Positions 17,657 to 27,813 of a stretch of 64,000 nucleotides of DNA are shown here, one piece after another; the stretch's first letter is position 1; each line of letters begins with the position of its first letter. Below the pieces are notes generated by a model that saw only the letters and a program-made list of their open reading frames with translations, was not told the DNA's origin and did no database searches. A program made the translations under genes and the position numbers. The DNA is from Yersinia proxima (GTDB lineage: Bacteria > Pseudomonadota > Gammaproteobacteria > Enterobacterales > Enterobacteriaceae), in NCBI RefSeq assembly GCF_902170785.1, contig NZ_CABHYG010000020.1, forward strand, positions 124,001 to 188,000. The letters run 5' to 3'.

Positions 17657-20320
17657 ATGTCAGAACGTTTAAATAATGACGTGGATCCGATCGAAACCCG
17701 CGACTGGCTACAGGCGATCGAATCGGTCATCCGTGAAGAGGGTGTTGAGCGTGCTCAGTATCTGATTGATCAGGTTTTGGGCGAAGCCCGTAAAGGTGGT
17801 GTGAGTGTTGCTGCTGGTTCAGCCAGCCGTGATTACATCAATACTATCCCGGTAGAAGACGAACCGGCTTACCCTGGCAACCTGGAGCTGGAGCGTCGTA
17901 TTCGTTCCGCGATCCGTTGGAATGCCGTGATGACCGTGTTGCGTGCATCGAAGAAAGATCTGGATTTGGGCGGCCACATGGCATCCTTCCAATCTTCCGC
18001 GACTTTCTACGAGGTTTGCTTCAACCACTTCTTCCGTGCTCGTAACCAAAAAGACGGCGGCGATCTGGTTTACTTCCAAGGCCACATCTCTCCGGGCGTT
18101 TACGCACGTGCCTTCCTTGAAGGCCGCTTGACTCAAGAGCAGATGGATAACTTCCGTCAGGAAGTTGACGGTAAAGGTTTGTCTTCTTACCCGCACCCGA
18201 AACTGATGCCTGAATTCTGGCAGTTCCCGACAGTATCTATGGGCCTTGGCCCAATCAGTGCAATCTATCAGGCCAAGTTCCTGAAATACCTGTCTCACCG
18301 TGGTCTGAAAGATACTTCAGCACAGACCGTATACGCCTTCCTGGGCGACGGCGAGATGGATGAGCCAGAATCCAAAGGTGCGATCACCATCGCCACCCGT
18401 GAAAAACTGGATAACCTGGTCTTCGTTATCAACTGTAACTTGCAGCGCCTTGATGGCCCGGTTACCGGTAACGGCAAAATCATTAATGAGCTGGAAGGTA
18501 TCTTCAGTGGTGCTGGCTGGCAGGTTCTGAAAGTGATTTGGGGTGGTCGTTGGGATGAGCTGCTGCGTAAAGATACCAGCGGTAAACTGATCCAACTGAT
18601 GAACGAAACGCTGGATGGCGACTACCAAACCTTCAAATCCAAAGACGGCGCTTATGTGCGCGAACACTTCTTTGGCCGTTTCCCAGAAACTGCTGCATTA
18701 GTGAAAGACATGAGCGACGACGAGATCTGGTCTCTGAACCGTGGCGGTCATGATCCGAAGAAAGTCTTTGCTGCACTGAAAAAAGCACAAGAAACCACTG
18801 GCAAACCAACTGTTATCCTGGCCCACACCATTAAAGGTTACGGCATGGGCGAAACAGCTGAAGGTAAAAACATCGCCCACCAGGTGAAGAAAATGAACAT
18901 GGAAGGGGTTCACCACTTCCGCGATCGTTTCAACGTACCTGTTGCTGATGCTGATATCGAAAAACTGCCATACATTACCTTCGAAAAAGATTCCGAAGAG
19001 TACAAGTATCTGCACGAACGTCGTCAGGCGCTGGAAGGCTATGTGCCAACCCGTATGCCTAAGTTCACTGAAAAGCTGGAAATGCCAGCATTGTCAGATT
19101 TCAGCTCCTTGCTGGAAGAGCAGAACAAAGAAATTTCTACCACTATCGCCTTCGTACGTGCGTTGAACGTGATGCTGAAGAACAAGTCTATCAAAGACCG
19201 CATTGTTCCAATCATCGCTGATGAAGCGCGTACTTTCGGTATGGAAGGTCTGTTCCGTCAGATTGGTATTTACAGCCCGAATGGTCAGCAGTACACCCCG
19301 CAAGACCGTGAACAGGTTGCTTACTACAAAGAAGACGAAAAAGGTCAGATCCTGCAAGAAGGGATCAACGAACTGGGTGCGGCTTCTTCCTGGCTGGCTG
19401 CTGCGACTTCATACAGCACCAACGATCTGCCAATGATCCCGTTCTATATCTACTACTCCATGTTCGGTTTCCAACGTATTGGCGATCTGTGCTGGGCAGC
19501 GGGTGACCAACAGGCACGTGGCTTCTTGATCGGTGGTACTTCAGGTCGTACGACACTGAACGGCGAAGGTCTGCAACACGAAGATGGTCACAGCCACATT
19601 CAGTCACTGACTATCCCGAACTGTATCTCTTACGACCCGGCTTATGCGTATGAAGTTGCTGTCATCATGCATGATGGTCTGGTGCGTATGTACGGTGACG
19701 CGCAAGAAAACATCTATTACTACCTGACCACGCTGAACGAAAACTACCACATGCCAGCTATGCCGCAGGGTGCAGAAGAGGGTATCCGTAAAGGTATCTA
19801 CAAGCTGGAAACTCTGGAAGGTAAGAACGGTAAAGTACAGTTGCTGGGTTCCGGTTCGATCCTGCGTCATGTGCGTGAAGCCGCTCAGATTCTGGCTAAC
19901 GACTACGGCGTAGGTTCTGACACCTACAGCGTAACTTCCTTCACCGAACTGGCGCGTGATGGTCAGGACTGTGAACGTTGGAACATGTTGCACCCAACTG
20001 AAACCCCACGTGTGCCATATATCGCTCAGGTGATGAATGAAGCACCAGCGGTAGCGTCTACCGACTACATGAAACTGTTTGCAGAGCAGGTTCGTACTTT
20101 CGTACCAGCCAGCGATTATCGCGTACTGGGTACTGATGGCTTCGGTCGTTCAGACAGCCGCGAAAACCTGCGTCACCACTTCGAAGTTGATGCTTCTTAT
20201 GTGGTAGTTGCTGCTCTGGGTGAACTGGCTAAACGCGGTGAAATTGAAGCCTCTGTGGTTGCTGATGCGATTAAGAAATTCAACATCAACCCAGAAAAAG
20301 TTAACCCGCGTCTGGCTTAA
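17657..20320 (+). CDS. aceE: Pyruvate dehydrogenase E1 component
   Basis: The thiamine-diphosphate-dependent E1 decarboxylates pyruvate and acetylates the lipoyl groups of AceF, feeding acetyl-CoA to the citric acid cycle. Length 887 residues, as in E. coli. The TPP/Mg motif GDGEMDEPES begins near residue 231, followed by VFVINCNLQRLDGPV. The N-terminus MSERLNNDVDPIETRDWLQ and the HEDGHSHIQSLTIPNC segment are diagnostic of homodimeric E1. aceF begins 14 bp after the stop, so E1 and E2 are cotranscribed. Confidence 0.97.
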   Translation: MSERLNNDVDPIETRDWLQAIESVIREEGVERAQYLIDQVLGEARKGGVSVAAGSASRDYINTIPVEDEPAYPGNLELERRIRSAIRWNAVMTVLRASKKDLDLGGHMASFQSSATFYEVCFNHFFRARNQKDGGDLVYFQGHISPGVYARAFLEGRLTQEQMDNFRQEVDGKGLSSYPHPKLMPEFWQFPTVSMGLGPISAIYQAKFLKYLSHRGLKDTSAQTVYAFLGDGEMDEPESKGAITIATREKLDNLVFVINCNLQRLDGPVTGNGKIINELEGIFSGAGWQVLKVIWGGRWDELLRKDTSGKLIQLMNETLDGDYQTFKSKDGAYVREHFFGRFPETAALVKDMSDDEIWSLNRGGHDPKKVFAALKKAQETTGKPTVILAHTIKGYGMGETAEGKNIAHQVKKMNMEGVHHFRDRFNVPVADADIEKLPYITFEKDSEEYKYLHERRQALEGYVPTRMPKFTEKLEMPALSDFSSLLEEQNKEISTTIAFVRALNVMLKNKSIKDRIVPIIADEARTFGMEGLFRQIGIYSPNGQQYTPQDREQVAYYKEDEKGQILQEGINELGAASSWLAAATSYSTNDLPMIPFYIYYSMFGFQRIGDLCWAAGDQQARGFLIGGTSGRTTLNGEGLQHEDGHSHIQSLTIPNCISYDPAYAYEVAVIMHDGLVRMYGDAQENIYYYLTTLNENYHMPAMPQGAEEGIRKGIYKLETLEGKNGKVQLLGSGSILRHVREAAQILANDYGVGSDTYSVTSFTELARDGQDCERWNMLHPTETPRVPYIAQVMNEAPAVASTDYMKLFAEQVRTFVPASDYRVLGTDGFGRSDSRENLRHHFEVDASYVVVAALGELAKRGEIEASVVADAIKKFNINPEKVNPRLA

Positions 20321-20333
20321 GAGGTACTGAATA

Positions 20334-22205
20334 ATGTCTATCGAAATCAAAGTACCGGACATCGGTGCGGATGAAGTTGAAGTCACCGAAATTATGGTGA
20401 AAGTGGGTGATACCGTTGAAGCTGAGCAATCACTTATCACTGTTGAAGGTGATAAGGCTTCCATGGAAGTCCCTTCACCACAAGCGGGTGTCGTTAAAGA
20501 AATCAAAATTGCGGTTGGCGATACTGTTGCGACCGGCAAACTAATGATGATCTTCGAAGCAACAGGTGCCGCAGCGGCTCCTACTCAAGCGGAAGAGAAA
20601 CCAGCGGCCCCTGCTCCGGCAGCGGCTCCTGCGGCATCGGCGGTTAAAAATGTTGAAGTACCAGACATCGGTGGTGATGAAGTTGAAGTCACTGAAGTGA
20701 TGGTCAAAGTGGGCGACACTGTTGCCGCTGAGCAATCTCTTATCACGGTAGAGGGCGATAAAGCCTCTATGGAAGTGCCTGCGCCATTCGCCGGTACGGT
20801 TAAAGAGATCAAAATCAGCACTGGCGATAAAGTCAGCACTGGCTCTCTGATTATGGTATTTGAAGTGGCAGGTGCTGCGGCACCAGCAGCGGCAACTGAG
20901 TCAGCTCCGGCGGCTCCTGCTGCACCGGCGGCGTCTGCTGCAAAAAATGTTGAAGTACCAGACATCGGTGGTGATGAAGTTGAAGTCACAGAAGTGATGG
21001 TGAAAGTGGGCGATAAAGTTGCCGCTGAACAATCACTGATCACCGTTGAAGGTGACAAGGCTTCAATGGAAGTTCCAGCACCATTCGCGGGCATCGTGAA
21101 AGAGATCAAAATCAGTACCGGCGACAAAGTGAAAACCGGTTCTCTGATCATGGTGTTTGAAGTGGAAGGCGCAGCACCTGCTGCTGCACCAGCCCAGCAA
21201 GCCGCTCCTGCTGCTGCACCGGCCAAAGCCGCTCCTGCATCGGCACCTGCTGCCAGCAAAGGTGAGTTCGCTGAGAATGATGCTTACGTGCATGCAACGC
21301 CGGTTATCCGTCGTCTGGCCCGTGAGTTTGGCGTGAATCTGGCGAAAGTAAAAGGTACTGGTCGTAAAGGCCGTATCCTGCGCGAAGACGTTCAGGCTTA
21401 CGTGAAAGATGCGGTCAAACGTGCAGAAGCGGCTCCAGCGGCTGCCACCGGTGGTGGTCTGCCAGGCATGCTGCCTTGGCCGAAAGTTGATTTCAGCAAG
21501 TTCGGCGAAATCGAAGAAGTGGAATTGGGTCGTATCCAGAAAATCTCTGGCGCTAACCTGAGCCGTAACTGGGTCATGATCCCACATGTGACTCACTTCG
21601 ACAAAACTGATATCACCGATCTGGAAGCGTTCCGTAAGCAACAGAACGACGAAGCTGCCAAGCGTAAGCTGGATGTGAAGTTCACCCCGGTGGTGTTCAT
21701 CATGAAAGCTGTTGCTGCTGCTCTCGAGCAGATGCCACGTTTCAACAGCTCACTGTCCGAAGATGGTCAGAAGCTGACGCTGAAAAAGTACATCAACATC
21801 GGTGTCGCGGTAGATACGCCAAATGGCCTGGTCGTTCCGGTATTCAAGGATGTGAACAAGAAAAGCATCACTGAACTGTCCCGTGAACTGATGGCTATCT
21901 CCAAGAAAGCGCGTGATGGCAAGCTGACCGCTGGCGAAATGCAGGGCGGTTGCTTCACCATCTCCAGCCTGGGCGGTATCGGGACAACTCACTTCGCGCC
22001 GATTGTTAACGCGCCGGAAGTGGCTATCCTGGGTGTCTCCAAGTCTGCGATAGAGCCAGTCTGGAACGGTAAAGAGTTCCAGCCGCGTCTGATGATGCCG
22101 ATGTCGCTCTCCTTCGACCACCGTGTGATTGACGGTGCTGATGGTGCGCGCTTTATCACTATCATCAACAATATGCTGGCCGACATTCGCCGTCTGGTGA
22201 TGTAA
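20334..22205 (+). CDS. aceF: Dihydrolipoyl acetyltransferase, pyruvate dehydrogenase E2
   Basis: E2 forms the 24-mer core of the complex and transfers acetyl groups to CoA. The 623-residue protein has three tandem lipoyl domains with modified lysines in GDKASMEV at residues 41, 143 and 242, separated by Ala/Pro-rich flexible linkers, then the E1/E3-binding domain ([15 protein letters not shown], ~residues 320-355), and the catalytic domain ending with [13 protein letters not shown] (active His596). The three near-identical lipoyl units, as in E. coli, make this region prone to recombination; all three are present. Confidence 0.97.
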   Translation: MSIEIKVPDIGADEVEVTEIMVKVGDTVEAEQSLITVEGDKASMEVPSPQAGVVKEIKIAVGDTVATGKLMMIFEATGAAAAPTQAEEKPAAPAPAAAPAASAVKNVEVPDIGGDEVEVTEVMVKVGDTVAAEQSLITVEGDKASMEVPAPFAGTVKEIKISTGDKVSTGSLIMVFEVAGAAAPAAATESAPAAPAAPAASAAKNVEVPDIGGDEVEVTEVMVKVGDKVAAEQSLITVEGDKASMEVPAPFAGIVKEIKISTGDKVKTGSLIMVFEVEGAAPAAAPAQQAAPAAAPAKAAPASAPAASKGEFAENDAYVHATPVIRRLAREFGVNLAKVKGTGRKGRILREDVQAYVKDAVKRAEAAPAAATGGGLPGMLPWPKVDFSKFGEIEEVELGRIQKISGANLSRNWVMIPHVTHFDKTDITDLEAFRKQQNDEAAKRKLDVKFTPVVFIMKAVAAALEQMPRFNSSLSEDGQKLTLKKYINIGVAVDTPNGLVVPVFKDVNKKSITELSRELMAISKKARDGKLTAGEMQGGCFTISSLGGIGTTHFAPIVNAPEVAILGVSKSAIEPVWNGKEFQPRLMMPMSLSFDHRVIDGADGARFITIINNMLADIRRLVM

Positions 22206-22210
22206 TCGTC

Positions 22211-22240
22211 AAGGCCGGCCTCGTGCCGGCCTTATTGTTA
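22211..22240 (+). terminator. Terminator after aceF
   Basis: 9-bp GC-rich stem AAGGCCGGC (22211-22219) / GCCGGCCTT (22225-22233), then ATTGTTAT. The T-run is weak, so partial readthrough into lpdA is possible. Confidence 0.7.
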
Positions 22241-22363
<123 letters not shown>

Positions 22364-22580
22364 GATACATAGACAAAAGACAGTTATGAACCGGCTTTGT
22401 CGGCTCGTTACATAAGTCGACAAGGTTGTTGAGACACTCGTCACGCGATGCGGCTTTTCAGTTTATTAACAATTCTGTAAACTGCACGCGGTGCAAGCGT
22501 CACGGTGGATCAAGGCGTTATGCAATTAATTAGCCTAAAAATGATGTCTGACCCGCCGGACAAACAATTAAGAGGTCATG
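22364..22580 (+). promoter_or_regulatory. lpdA promoter/leader region
   Basis: With the terminator and ERIC copy 2, this completes a 375-bp aceF-lpdA gap. TTATTAACAATTCTGTAAAC near 22461-22480 resembles the ArcA-controlled lpd promoter region of E. coli. The ribosome-binding site AAGAGGT precedes the second of two adjacent ATGs. Independent expression of lpdA is expected because 2-oxoglutarate dehydrogenase and the glycine cleavage system also use it. Confidence 0.45.
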
Positions 22581-24005
22581 ATGAGTACTGAAATTAAAAC
22601 TCAGGTCGTGGTACTTGGGGCAGGCCCAGCAGGGTACTCTGCTGCTTTTCGTTGCGCGGATTTAGGTTTAGAAACCATTCTGGTTGAGCGTTACACCACT
22701 CTGGGTGGTGTTTGCCTGAATGTCGGTTGTATCCCTTCCAAAGCGTTGTTGCACGTCGCTAAAGTTATCGAAGAAGCTAAAGCATTAGCTGAACACGGTA
22801 TCGTGTTTGGCGAACCTAAAACTGATATTGATAAAGTACGTGTTTGGAAAGAGAAAGTTATCAATCAGTTAACCGGTGGTTTGGCAGGTATGGCTAAAGG
22901 CCGTAAAGTCAAAGTGGTTAACGGTTTAGGTAAGTTCACTGGCGCGAACACCCTGGTTGTTGAGGGTGAAAACGGCCCGACGACCATTACTTTCGATAAC
23001 GCGATTATCGCCGCCGGCTCTCGTCCAATCCAACTGCCATTCATTCCTCATGAAGACCCACGTGTTTGGGACTCTACTGATGCGCTGGCACTGAAAACCG
23101 TTCCTGAGCGTTTGCTGGTCATGGGCGGCGGGATCATCGGTCTGGAAATGGGTACGGTTTACCATGCGTTGGGCTCGAAGATTGATGTAGTCGAAATGGC
23201 TGATCAAGTTATTCCAGCTGCTGACAAAGACGTAGTGAAAGTCTTTACCAAACGTATCAGCAAGCAATTCAACCTGATGCTGGAAACCAAAGTGACTGCG
23301 GTAGAAGCCAAAGAAGACGGCATCTATGTCACGATGGAAGGCAAAAAAGCGCCAGCAGAACCACAACGTTATGATGCTGTGCTGGTGGCTATCGGCCGTG
23401 TACCTAACGGTAAATTGCTGGATGCTGGTCAGGCTGGCGTTGAAGTTGACGAACGTGGCTTTATCCACGTTGATAAACAACTGCGTACTAACGTGCCGCA
23501 TATCTTTGCTATCGGCGACATCGTGGGTCAGCCAATGCTGGCACATAAAGGTGTTCACGAAGGCCATGTTGCTGCTGAAGTTATCTCCGGCATGAAGCAT
23601 TACTTCGATCCGAAAGTTATTCCATCCATTGCGTACACTGAACCAGAAGTCGCATGGGTTGGTTTGACCGAGAAAGAAGCCAAAGAAAAAGGCATCAGCT
23701 ACGAAACCTCCACCTTCCCGTGGGCGGCATCAGGTCGTGCTATCGCATCTGATTGTGCCGACGGTATGACCAAACTGATTTTCGACAAAGAAACACACCG
23801 CATCATCGGTGGTGCAATTGTCGGGACTAACGGTGGTGAACTGTTAGGTGAAATCGGTCTGGCAATCGAGATGGGTTGTGATGCTGAAGATATCGCATTG
23901 ACTATCCATGCTCACCCAACGTTGCATGAATCTGTCGGCCTGGCAGCAGAAATCTACGAAGGTAGCATTACTGACTTGCCTAACCCGAAAGCGAAAAAGA
24001 AATAA
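22581..24005 (+). CDS. lpdA: Dihydrolipoamide dehydrogenase (E3)
   Basis: A flavoprotein that reoxidises lipoyl groups of the pyruvate and 2-oxoglutarate dehydrogenase complexes and the glycine cleavage H protein, producing NADH. The 474-residue protein has the FAD fold VVVLGAGPAGYSAAFR, the redox disulfide GGVCLNVGCIPSK, the NAD fold VMGGGIIGLEMGTVYH, the ATNIFAIGD-like segment PHIFAIGDIVGQPMLAH, and the active-site HAHPTLHES. Two consecutive ATGs occur; the second gives the E. coli N-terminus MSTEIKTQ. Confidence 0.97.
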   Translation: MSTEIKTQVVVLGAGPAGYSAAFRCADLGLETILVERYTTLGGVCLNVGCIPSKALLHVAKVIEEAKALAEHGIVFGEPKTDIDKVRVWKEKVINQLTGGLAGMAKGRKVKVVNGLGKFTGANTLVVEGENGPTTITFDNAIIAAGSRPIQLPFIPHEDPRVWDSTDALALKTVPERLLVMGGGIIGLEMGTVYHALGSKIDVVEMADQVIPAADKDVVKVFTKRISKQFNLMLETKVTAVEAKEDGIYVTMEGKKAPAEPQRYDAVLVAIGRVPNGKLLDAGQAGVEVDERGFIHVDKQLRTNVPHIFAIGDIVGQPMLAHKGVHEGHVAAEVISGMKHYFDPKVIPSIAYTEPEVAWVGLTEKEAKEKGISYETSTFPWAASGRAIASDCADGMTKLIFDKETHRIIGGAIVGTNGGELLGEIGLAIEMGCDAEDIALTIHAHPTLHESVGLAAEIYEGSITDLPNPKAKKK

Positions 24006-24032
24006 GTTTTCGCTGACGCAGTAAGATAATAG

Positions 24033-24063
24033 ACGGCTCCTGATGAGGGGCCGTTTTTTTGTT
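24033..24063 (+). terminator. Rho-independent terminator of lpdA
   Basis: Stem ACGGCTCC (24033-24040) / GGGGCCGT (24047-24054) with one G-T pair, 6-nt loop, then an 8-nt T run. Confidence 0.9.
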
Positions 24064-24120
24064 TAAGGGATGGTATAAATCAGGCGCTTTTGATCGCTTA
24101 ATTATTAGCGTTCAATGAAT

Positions 24121-24150
24121 TTATTGATCAGTAACTTGATCGATCAATAA
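24121..24150. repeat. Inverted repeat downstream of the AraC-type regulator gene
   Basis: TTATTGATC (24121-24129) and GATCAATAA (24142-24150) form a perfect 9-bp stem just 3 bp beyond the regulator's stop. No T-run follows on the minus strand. The arms carry GATC sites. Confidence 0.5.
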
Positions 24151-24152
24151 GT

Positions 24153-25166
24153 TTAGCGATCAAAGATAGCCCCAGCTCGTAATTGGCTGGGCGAAATATC
24201 GAAAGTGCGGCGCAACGCCGTAGCGAAATTCGCCGGGCTGGTATAACCCGCAATAGTTGCCGCTTGATCGATGCTGATCCCTTCTTTCTGGATAGCCAGC
24301 ATGGCGCGTTTTAAACGGCAATGGCGCAAATACTCAAATACCGTAATGTTGTAGCTTTCACGAAAACGTCGCTGCAAAGTGCTTTGACTCATATTGACCA
24401 AACGCGCCAATTCACTCATCGATAGATGGTCTGCCTCGCCACTTTCCAGCCAGTCACGTACTTGCTGGATTCGATTCATGCCGCGTAAAGAGACTTTATT
24501 TTGCTGTAACGCCTGCTGCTCCAGCGAACTGAATGCTTCGATAATTAAGCCAATACATTGTGTTTCACAATGCAAACGTTCCAGTGGCGTTGAAAAGGGC
24601 GGAGCACTCGCTATTTTCTGGGCGATGGCTTGGGCGTGAACTGATGGCCGCCATAAATGAATCACCAGATGCTGCTGAGTAAAGTTGTATAACGTATCCC
24701 AGGAACCGGCTTGCGGTAATAGATCGCCATACAGCCATTCACGGTCAAAGGTGAGAGTCAGAGTGCGCTCATGGTTATTGTTCTTACCGTGGCGAGTAAA
24801 TAGGGTGTTTTCAGTTAAAGAAACCAGTGAGGCATCGCCCTTTTCCTGCAAATGCAGTTCTTTACCGCCAAATGAGATATGCGCGCTGCCACTGACCACA
24901 ATCGCTAGTTTTAGTGCCGGATTGAGCTGATTCTGCGTTTTGATATCGTAGAGATTAGTCACATTCGCAGTATGCAGGATCAGATGCGGATTCAGACGCA
25001 ATACCTGAAAATCGCCATACAAAACCGGATCAGTGGACAATGACTTCGCGCCACTCAGTTGATAGTCGCTGGCCACCAGATTTGATTGCTGCACAATTTG
25101 ATCGCGATAAATTGGTTTGGATGACGGGGAAATATTGCGCAACTTGTTTTTCTTCACCGCCGACAT
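24153..25166 (-). CDS. AraC-family transcriptional regulator, probably siderophore-responsive (PchR/YbtA type)
   Basis: 337 residues: an N-terminal sensor-like domain and a C-terminal AraC/XylS DNA-binding domain (~235-337) with both helix-turn-helix units (LSMSELARLVNMSQSTLQRRFRE and SIDQAATIAGYTSPANFATALRR). It is divergent from the FepA-type receptor with a Fur box between them, the arrangement of regulators such as PchR that activate a receptor gene when iron is scarce and the cognate siderophore is present. The ATG at 25166 is preceded by GGAGAGG and was chosen over an in-frame ATG 6 codons upstream. The inducer is unknown. Confidence 0.82.
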   Translation of the reverse strand: MSAVKKNKLRNISPSSKPIYRDQIVQQSNLVASDYQLSGAKSLSTDPVLYGDFQVLRLNPHLILHTANVTNLYDIKTQNQLNPALKLAIVVSGSAHISFGGKELHLQEKGDASLVSLTENTLFTRHGKNNNHERTLTLTFDREWLYGDLLPQAGSWDTLYNFTQQHLVIHLWRPSVHAQAIAQKIASAPPFSTPLERLHCETQCIGLIIEAFSSLEQQALQQNKVSLRGMNRIQQVRDWLESGEADHLSMSELARLVNMSQSTLQRRFRESYNITVFEYLRHCRLKRAMLAIQKEGISIDQAATIAGYTSPANFATALRRTFDISPSQLRAGAIFDR

Positions 25167-25281
25167 GATGGCCTCTCCACTCATATTGCTGTTTTGACAA
25201 CATTGACTTTATAACAAAGGGTTTTGCTGTTTGCACAAACCATTTTTCTGATTGCAAATGTAACAATTAGTCAGATGAATT

Positions 25282-25300
25282 GATAATGAAAATAATTATC
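25282..25300. promoter_or_regulatory. Fur box between the AraC-type regulator and the TonB receptor
   Basis: GATAATGAAAATAATTATC matches the 19-bp Fur consensus GATAATGATAATCATTATC at 16 or 17 positions. It lies ~90 bp before the receptor start and ~115 bp before the regulator start, so Fe-Fur could repress both. Confidence 0.88.
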
Positions 25301-25392
25301 AATCTTGTTCGTTTTTGTTGCCCTATGAATAGATTGGCAGAGACTTTCCTCTGCTGACATTTGCTGTGGGCGTTTGCATCGGGGAAAGTGTA

Positions 25393-27687
25393 ATGAAAGT
25401 AAAATGGCAGCGGCGCTCTCTGACGACCTTAGCGAGCTTGATTGGTATCTGTATTTCGACTCCGCTTTGGGCGCAGACACAAGATACCACTCAGTCAGGG
25501 TCTGATACAGCCGCAACACAACAAAAAGAAACAACGGCGACTGACAACAAAGCAACCACCGGCGATACCTTGGTGGTCACGGCCCAGCAGCAAGTCCGTC
25601 AGGCACTTGGCGCATCGACTATCACGGCGGAAGATATCCGCAAACGACCTCCGGCCAATGATTTGTCTGAAATTATCCGTACCATGCCCGGCGTTAACTT
25701 GTCCGGTAACTCAGCCAGCGGTCAGCGCGGGAATAACCGTCAGATTGATATTCGCGGCATGGGGCCTGAAAACACATTGATTATGATTGATGGTATTCCG
25801 GTGTCGAGCCGTAATGCCGTACGTTACGGCTGGCGTGGTGAGCGCGATACCCGTGGTGATACCAACTGGGTTCCGGCGAATATGGTTGAGAAAATCGAAG
25901 TATTACGTGGGCCTGCTGCTGCGCGCTACGGTAATGGTGCCGCTGGTGGTGTGGTGAATATCATCACCAAACAGCCGGACAAAGAACTGCATGGTAGCTG
26001 GAATGCTTACATGAACCTGCCGCAGCACAGCGAAGAAGGTGCGACCCGTCGTACTGACTTCAGCCTGTTGGGGCCACTCAGTGATACCGTCAGTTTCCGC
26101 TTATACGGTGGATACAATAAAACTGATGCTGATGATTGGGATATTAACCAAGGCCATGAATCTGCCCGAACCGGTAATCAGGCTGGCACATTGCCTGCTG
26201 GGCGTGAAGGGGTTCGTAATAAAGATATCAACGGGTTACTGCGTTGGGAGTTTGCGCAGGGCCAATCCCTGGAGTTCGAGGCGGGCTATAGCCGTCAGGG
26301 GAATATTTATGCCGGTGATACACAAAACACCAACAGCAATGCCATTGTGCGCAGCCTGTATGGCGCGGAAACCAACGTGATGTATCGCGATAATTTCTCG
26401 TTAACACACCGTGGTTTTTGGGATAACGGCGTCAGTACCACCTCCTATGTGCAGTATGAAAATACCCGCAACTCACGTATTAATGAGGGGCTGGCAGGGG
26501 GTACTGAGGGTATCTTCTCTAACAACTATTTCAGTACGATCAAGCTGGACAACTATCTGGCCCATTCCGAGGTTAACCTGCCGTTTGAGTTAGGGGTTAA
26601 TCAAGTGCTGACAGTCGGTGCGGAATGGAATGACCAGAAAATGAATGACCCGACCTCCAACACCCAGACGACGACTGAGGGCGGTAGTGTCAGCGGTTTG
26701 ACGGGAACAGGCCGAAATACGCGCACCTCAGCACAGATAGCGTCGGTGTTTGTTGAAGATAATATCGAGCTGACCGATACCACAATGCTGACCCCAGCGC
26801 TGCGTTTTGACCATCACAGCACCGCAGGAAGCAACTGGAGTCCAGGGTTAAACCTGTCACAGGAACTGGGCGATTACTTCACCATGAAAATGGGGATTGC
26901 CCGCGCCTATAAAGCGCCAAACCTCTATCAAACCAACCCCAATTACCTGCTGTATAGCCGTGGTCAGGGTTGCTATGGCGGTGGCGGTAGCTGTTACTTG
27001 ATGGGCAATGACGATTTATCAGCAGAAACCAGCGTTAACAAAGAGATCGGTTTCGAATTCCATGATGATGGCATTATTGCGGGTATCACTTATTTCCGTA
27101 ACGATTACCGCAATAAGATTGAGCCAGGTTTAGTCTCCCTGGGGACGGCCAATGGCGGCACCGGAACTTATGCTAATTCCGATATTTTCAAATGGGAAAA
27201 TGTGCCAAAAGCGCTGGTTGAAGGGCTGGAAGGTAACCTGACGGTGCCATTCACTGACACAGTGCAATGGAGCAGCAACCTGACCTACATGCTGGAGTCG
27301 AAGAACAAATCTACCGGTGATTACTTATCCATCACACCGGAGTTTACCCTGAACAGCTCAGTAAGCTGGCAGGCTACGGATGATTTGTCCTTACTGTCTA
27401 CCGTGACATGGTATGGGCGTCAGAAACCGAAGAAATATGACTATCAGGGTCTGCCAGTCACAGGTACAGCGCGCAATGAAGTTAGCCCATATGCCATCTT
27501 TGGCCTGAGCGCGAGCTACACAGTGACTAAAAATGTCAGTGTGACCACCGGTATTGAAAACCTGTTCGATAAGCGCCAATTCCGTGAGGGTAATGCCCAG
27601 AACGTCGCGAATATCGCCGGTGCCGGAGCAGCAACCTACAATGAACCAGGCCGGACATATTTTGTTAGCTTGAATACCCAGTTTTAA
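25393..27687 (+). CDS. fepA: TonB-dependent catecholate siderophore receptor, FepA type
   Basis: A 764-residue outer-membrane receptor. A signal peptide of ~27 residues ends at LWA; a TonB-box-like segment (DTLVVTA) and plug domain follow (IIRTMPGVNLSGNSASGQRGN and IDIRGMGPENTLIMIDG), then a 22-strand barrel ending in a terminal Phe (VSLNTQF). Long stretches (GWRGERDTRGDT, EVLRGPAAARYGNGAAGGVVNII, GYSRQGN.YAGDTQNTNS) agree closely with E. coli FepA, so ferric enterobactin or a similar catecholate is the expected ligand. No fepBCDG or fes genes are nearby, so it could also be a PirA/BfeA-like paralogue. The start with GGGGAAAG upstream is preferred over an alternative start 9 codons earlier. 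Confidence 0.85.
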   Translation: MKVKWQRRSLTTLASLIGICISTPLWAQTQDTTQSGSDTAATQQKETTATDNKATTGDTLVVTAQQQVRQALGASTITAEDIRKRPPANDLSEIIRTMPGVNLSGNSASGQRGNNRQIDIRGMGPENTLIMIDGIPVSSRNAVRYGWRGERDTRGDTNWVPANMVEKIEVLRGPAAARYGNGAAGGVVNIITKQPDKELHGSWNAYMNLPQHSEEGATRRTDFSLLGPLSDTVSFRLYGGYNKTDADDWDINQGHESARTGNQAGTLPAGREGVRNKDINGLLRWEFAQGQSLEFEAGYSRQGNIYAGDTQNTNSNAIVRSLYGAETNVMYRDNFSLTHRGFWDNGVSTTSYVQYENTRNSRINEGLAGGTEGIFSNNYFSTIKLDNYLAHSEVNLPFELGVNQVLTVGAEWNDQKMNDPTSNTQTTTEGGSVSGLTGTGRNTRTSAQIASVFVEDNIELTDTTMLTPALRFDHHSTAGSNWSPGLNLSQELGDYFTMKMGIARAYKAPNLYQTNPNYLLYSRGQGCYGGGGSCYLMGNDDLSAETSVNKEIGFEFHDDGIIAGITYFRNDYRNKIEPGLVSLGTANGGTGTYANSDIFKWENVPKALVEGLEGNLTVPFTDTVQWSSNLTYMLESKNKSTGDYLSITPEFTLNSSVSWQATDDLSLLSTVTWYGRQKPKKYDYQGLPVTGTARNEVSPYAIFGLSASYTVTKNVSVTTGIENLFDKRQFREGNAQNVANIAGAGAATYNEPGRTYFVSLNTQF

Positions 27688-27813
27688 ATGTCCCTTCATA
27701 CTTGGGGCCGCAGGGGTGTTAGCTACACGCACTAACCCGAATCACTTACTCATGTAAGCTCATCGGGATTAGTTTGCTTGCTGCCTACCTGCAACCCCAA
27801 TTATTTTGGACAT
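27688..27813 (+). repeat. ERIC element (copy 3)
   Basis: A 126-bp palindrome with ends ATGTCC / GGACAT, beginning immediately after the receptor stop codon. The core carries AATCACTTACTCATGTAAGC and CTCATCGGGATTAG, nearly the same as copies 2 and 5. Confidence 0.88.

Noticed and set aside
20334-21200. Tandem near-identical DNA blocks in aceF as a possible repeat array or assembly artefact
   Set aside because: Three lipoyl domains are the normal number for enterobacterial E2, and the frame is intact across all three.
20585-21259. 224-codon antisense frame opposite aceF
   Set aside because: It is the mirror of the Ala/Pro-rich linkers and lipoyl repeats; such composition keeps antisense frames open. 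The product is low-complexity and has no ribosome-binding site.
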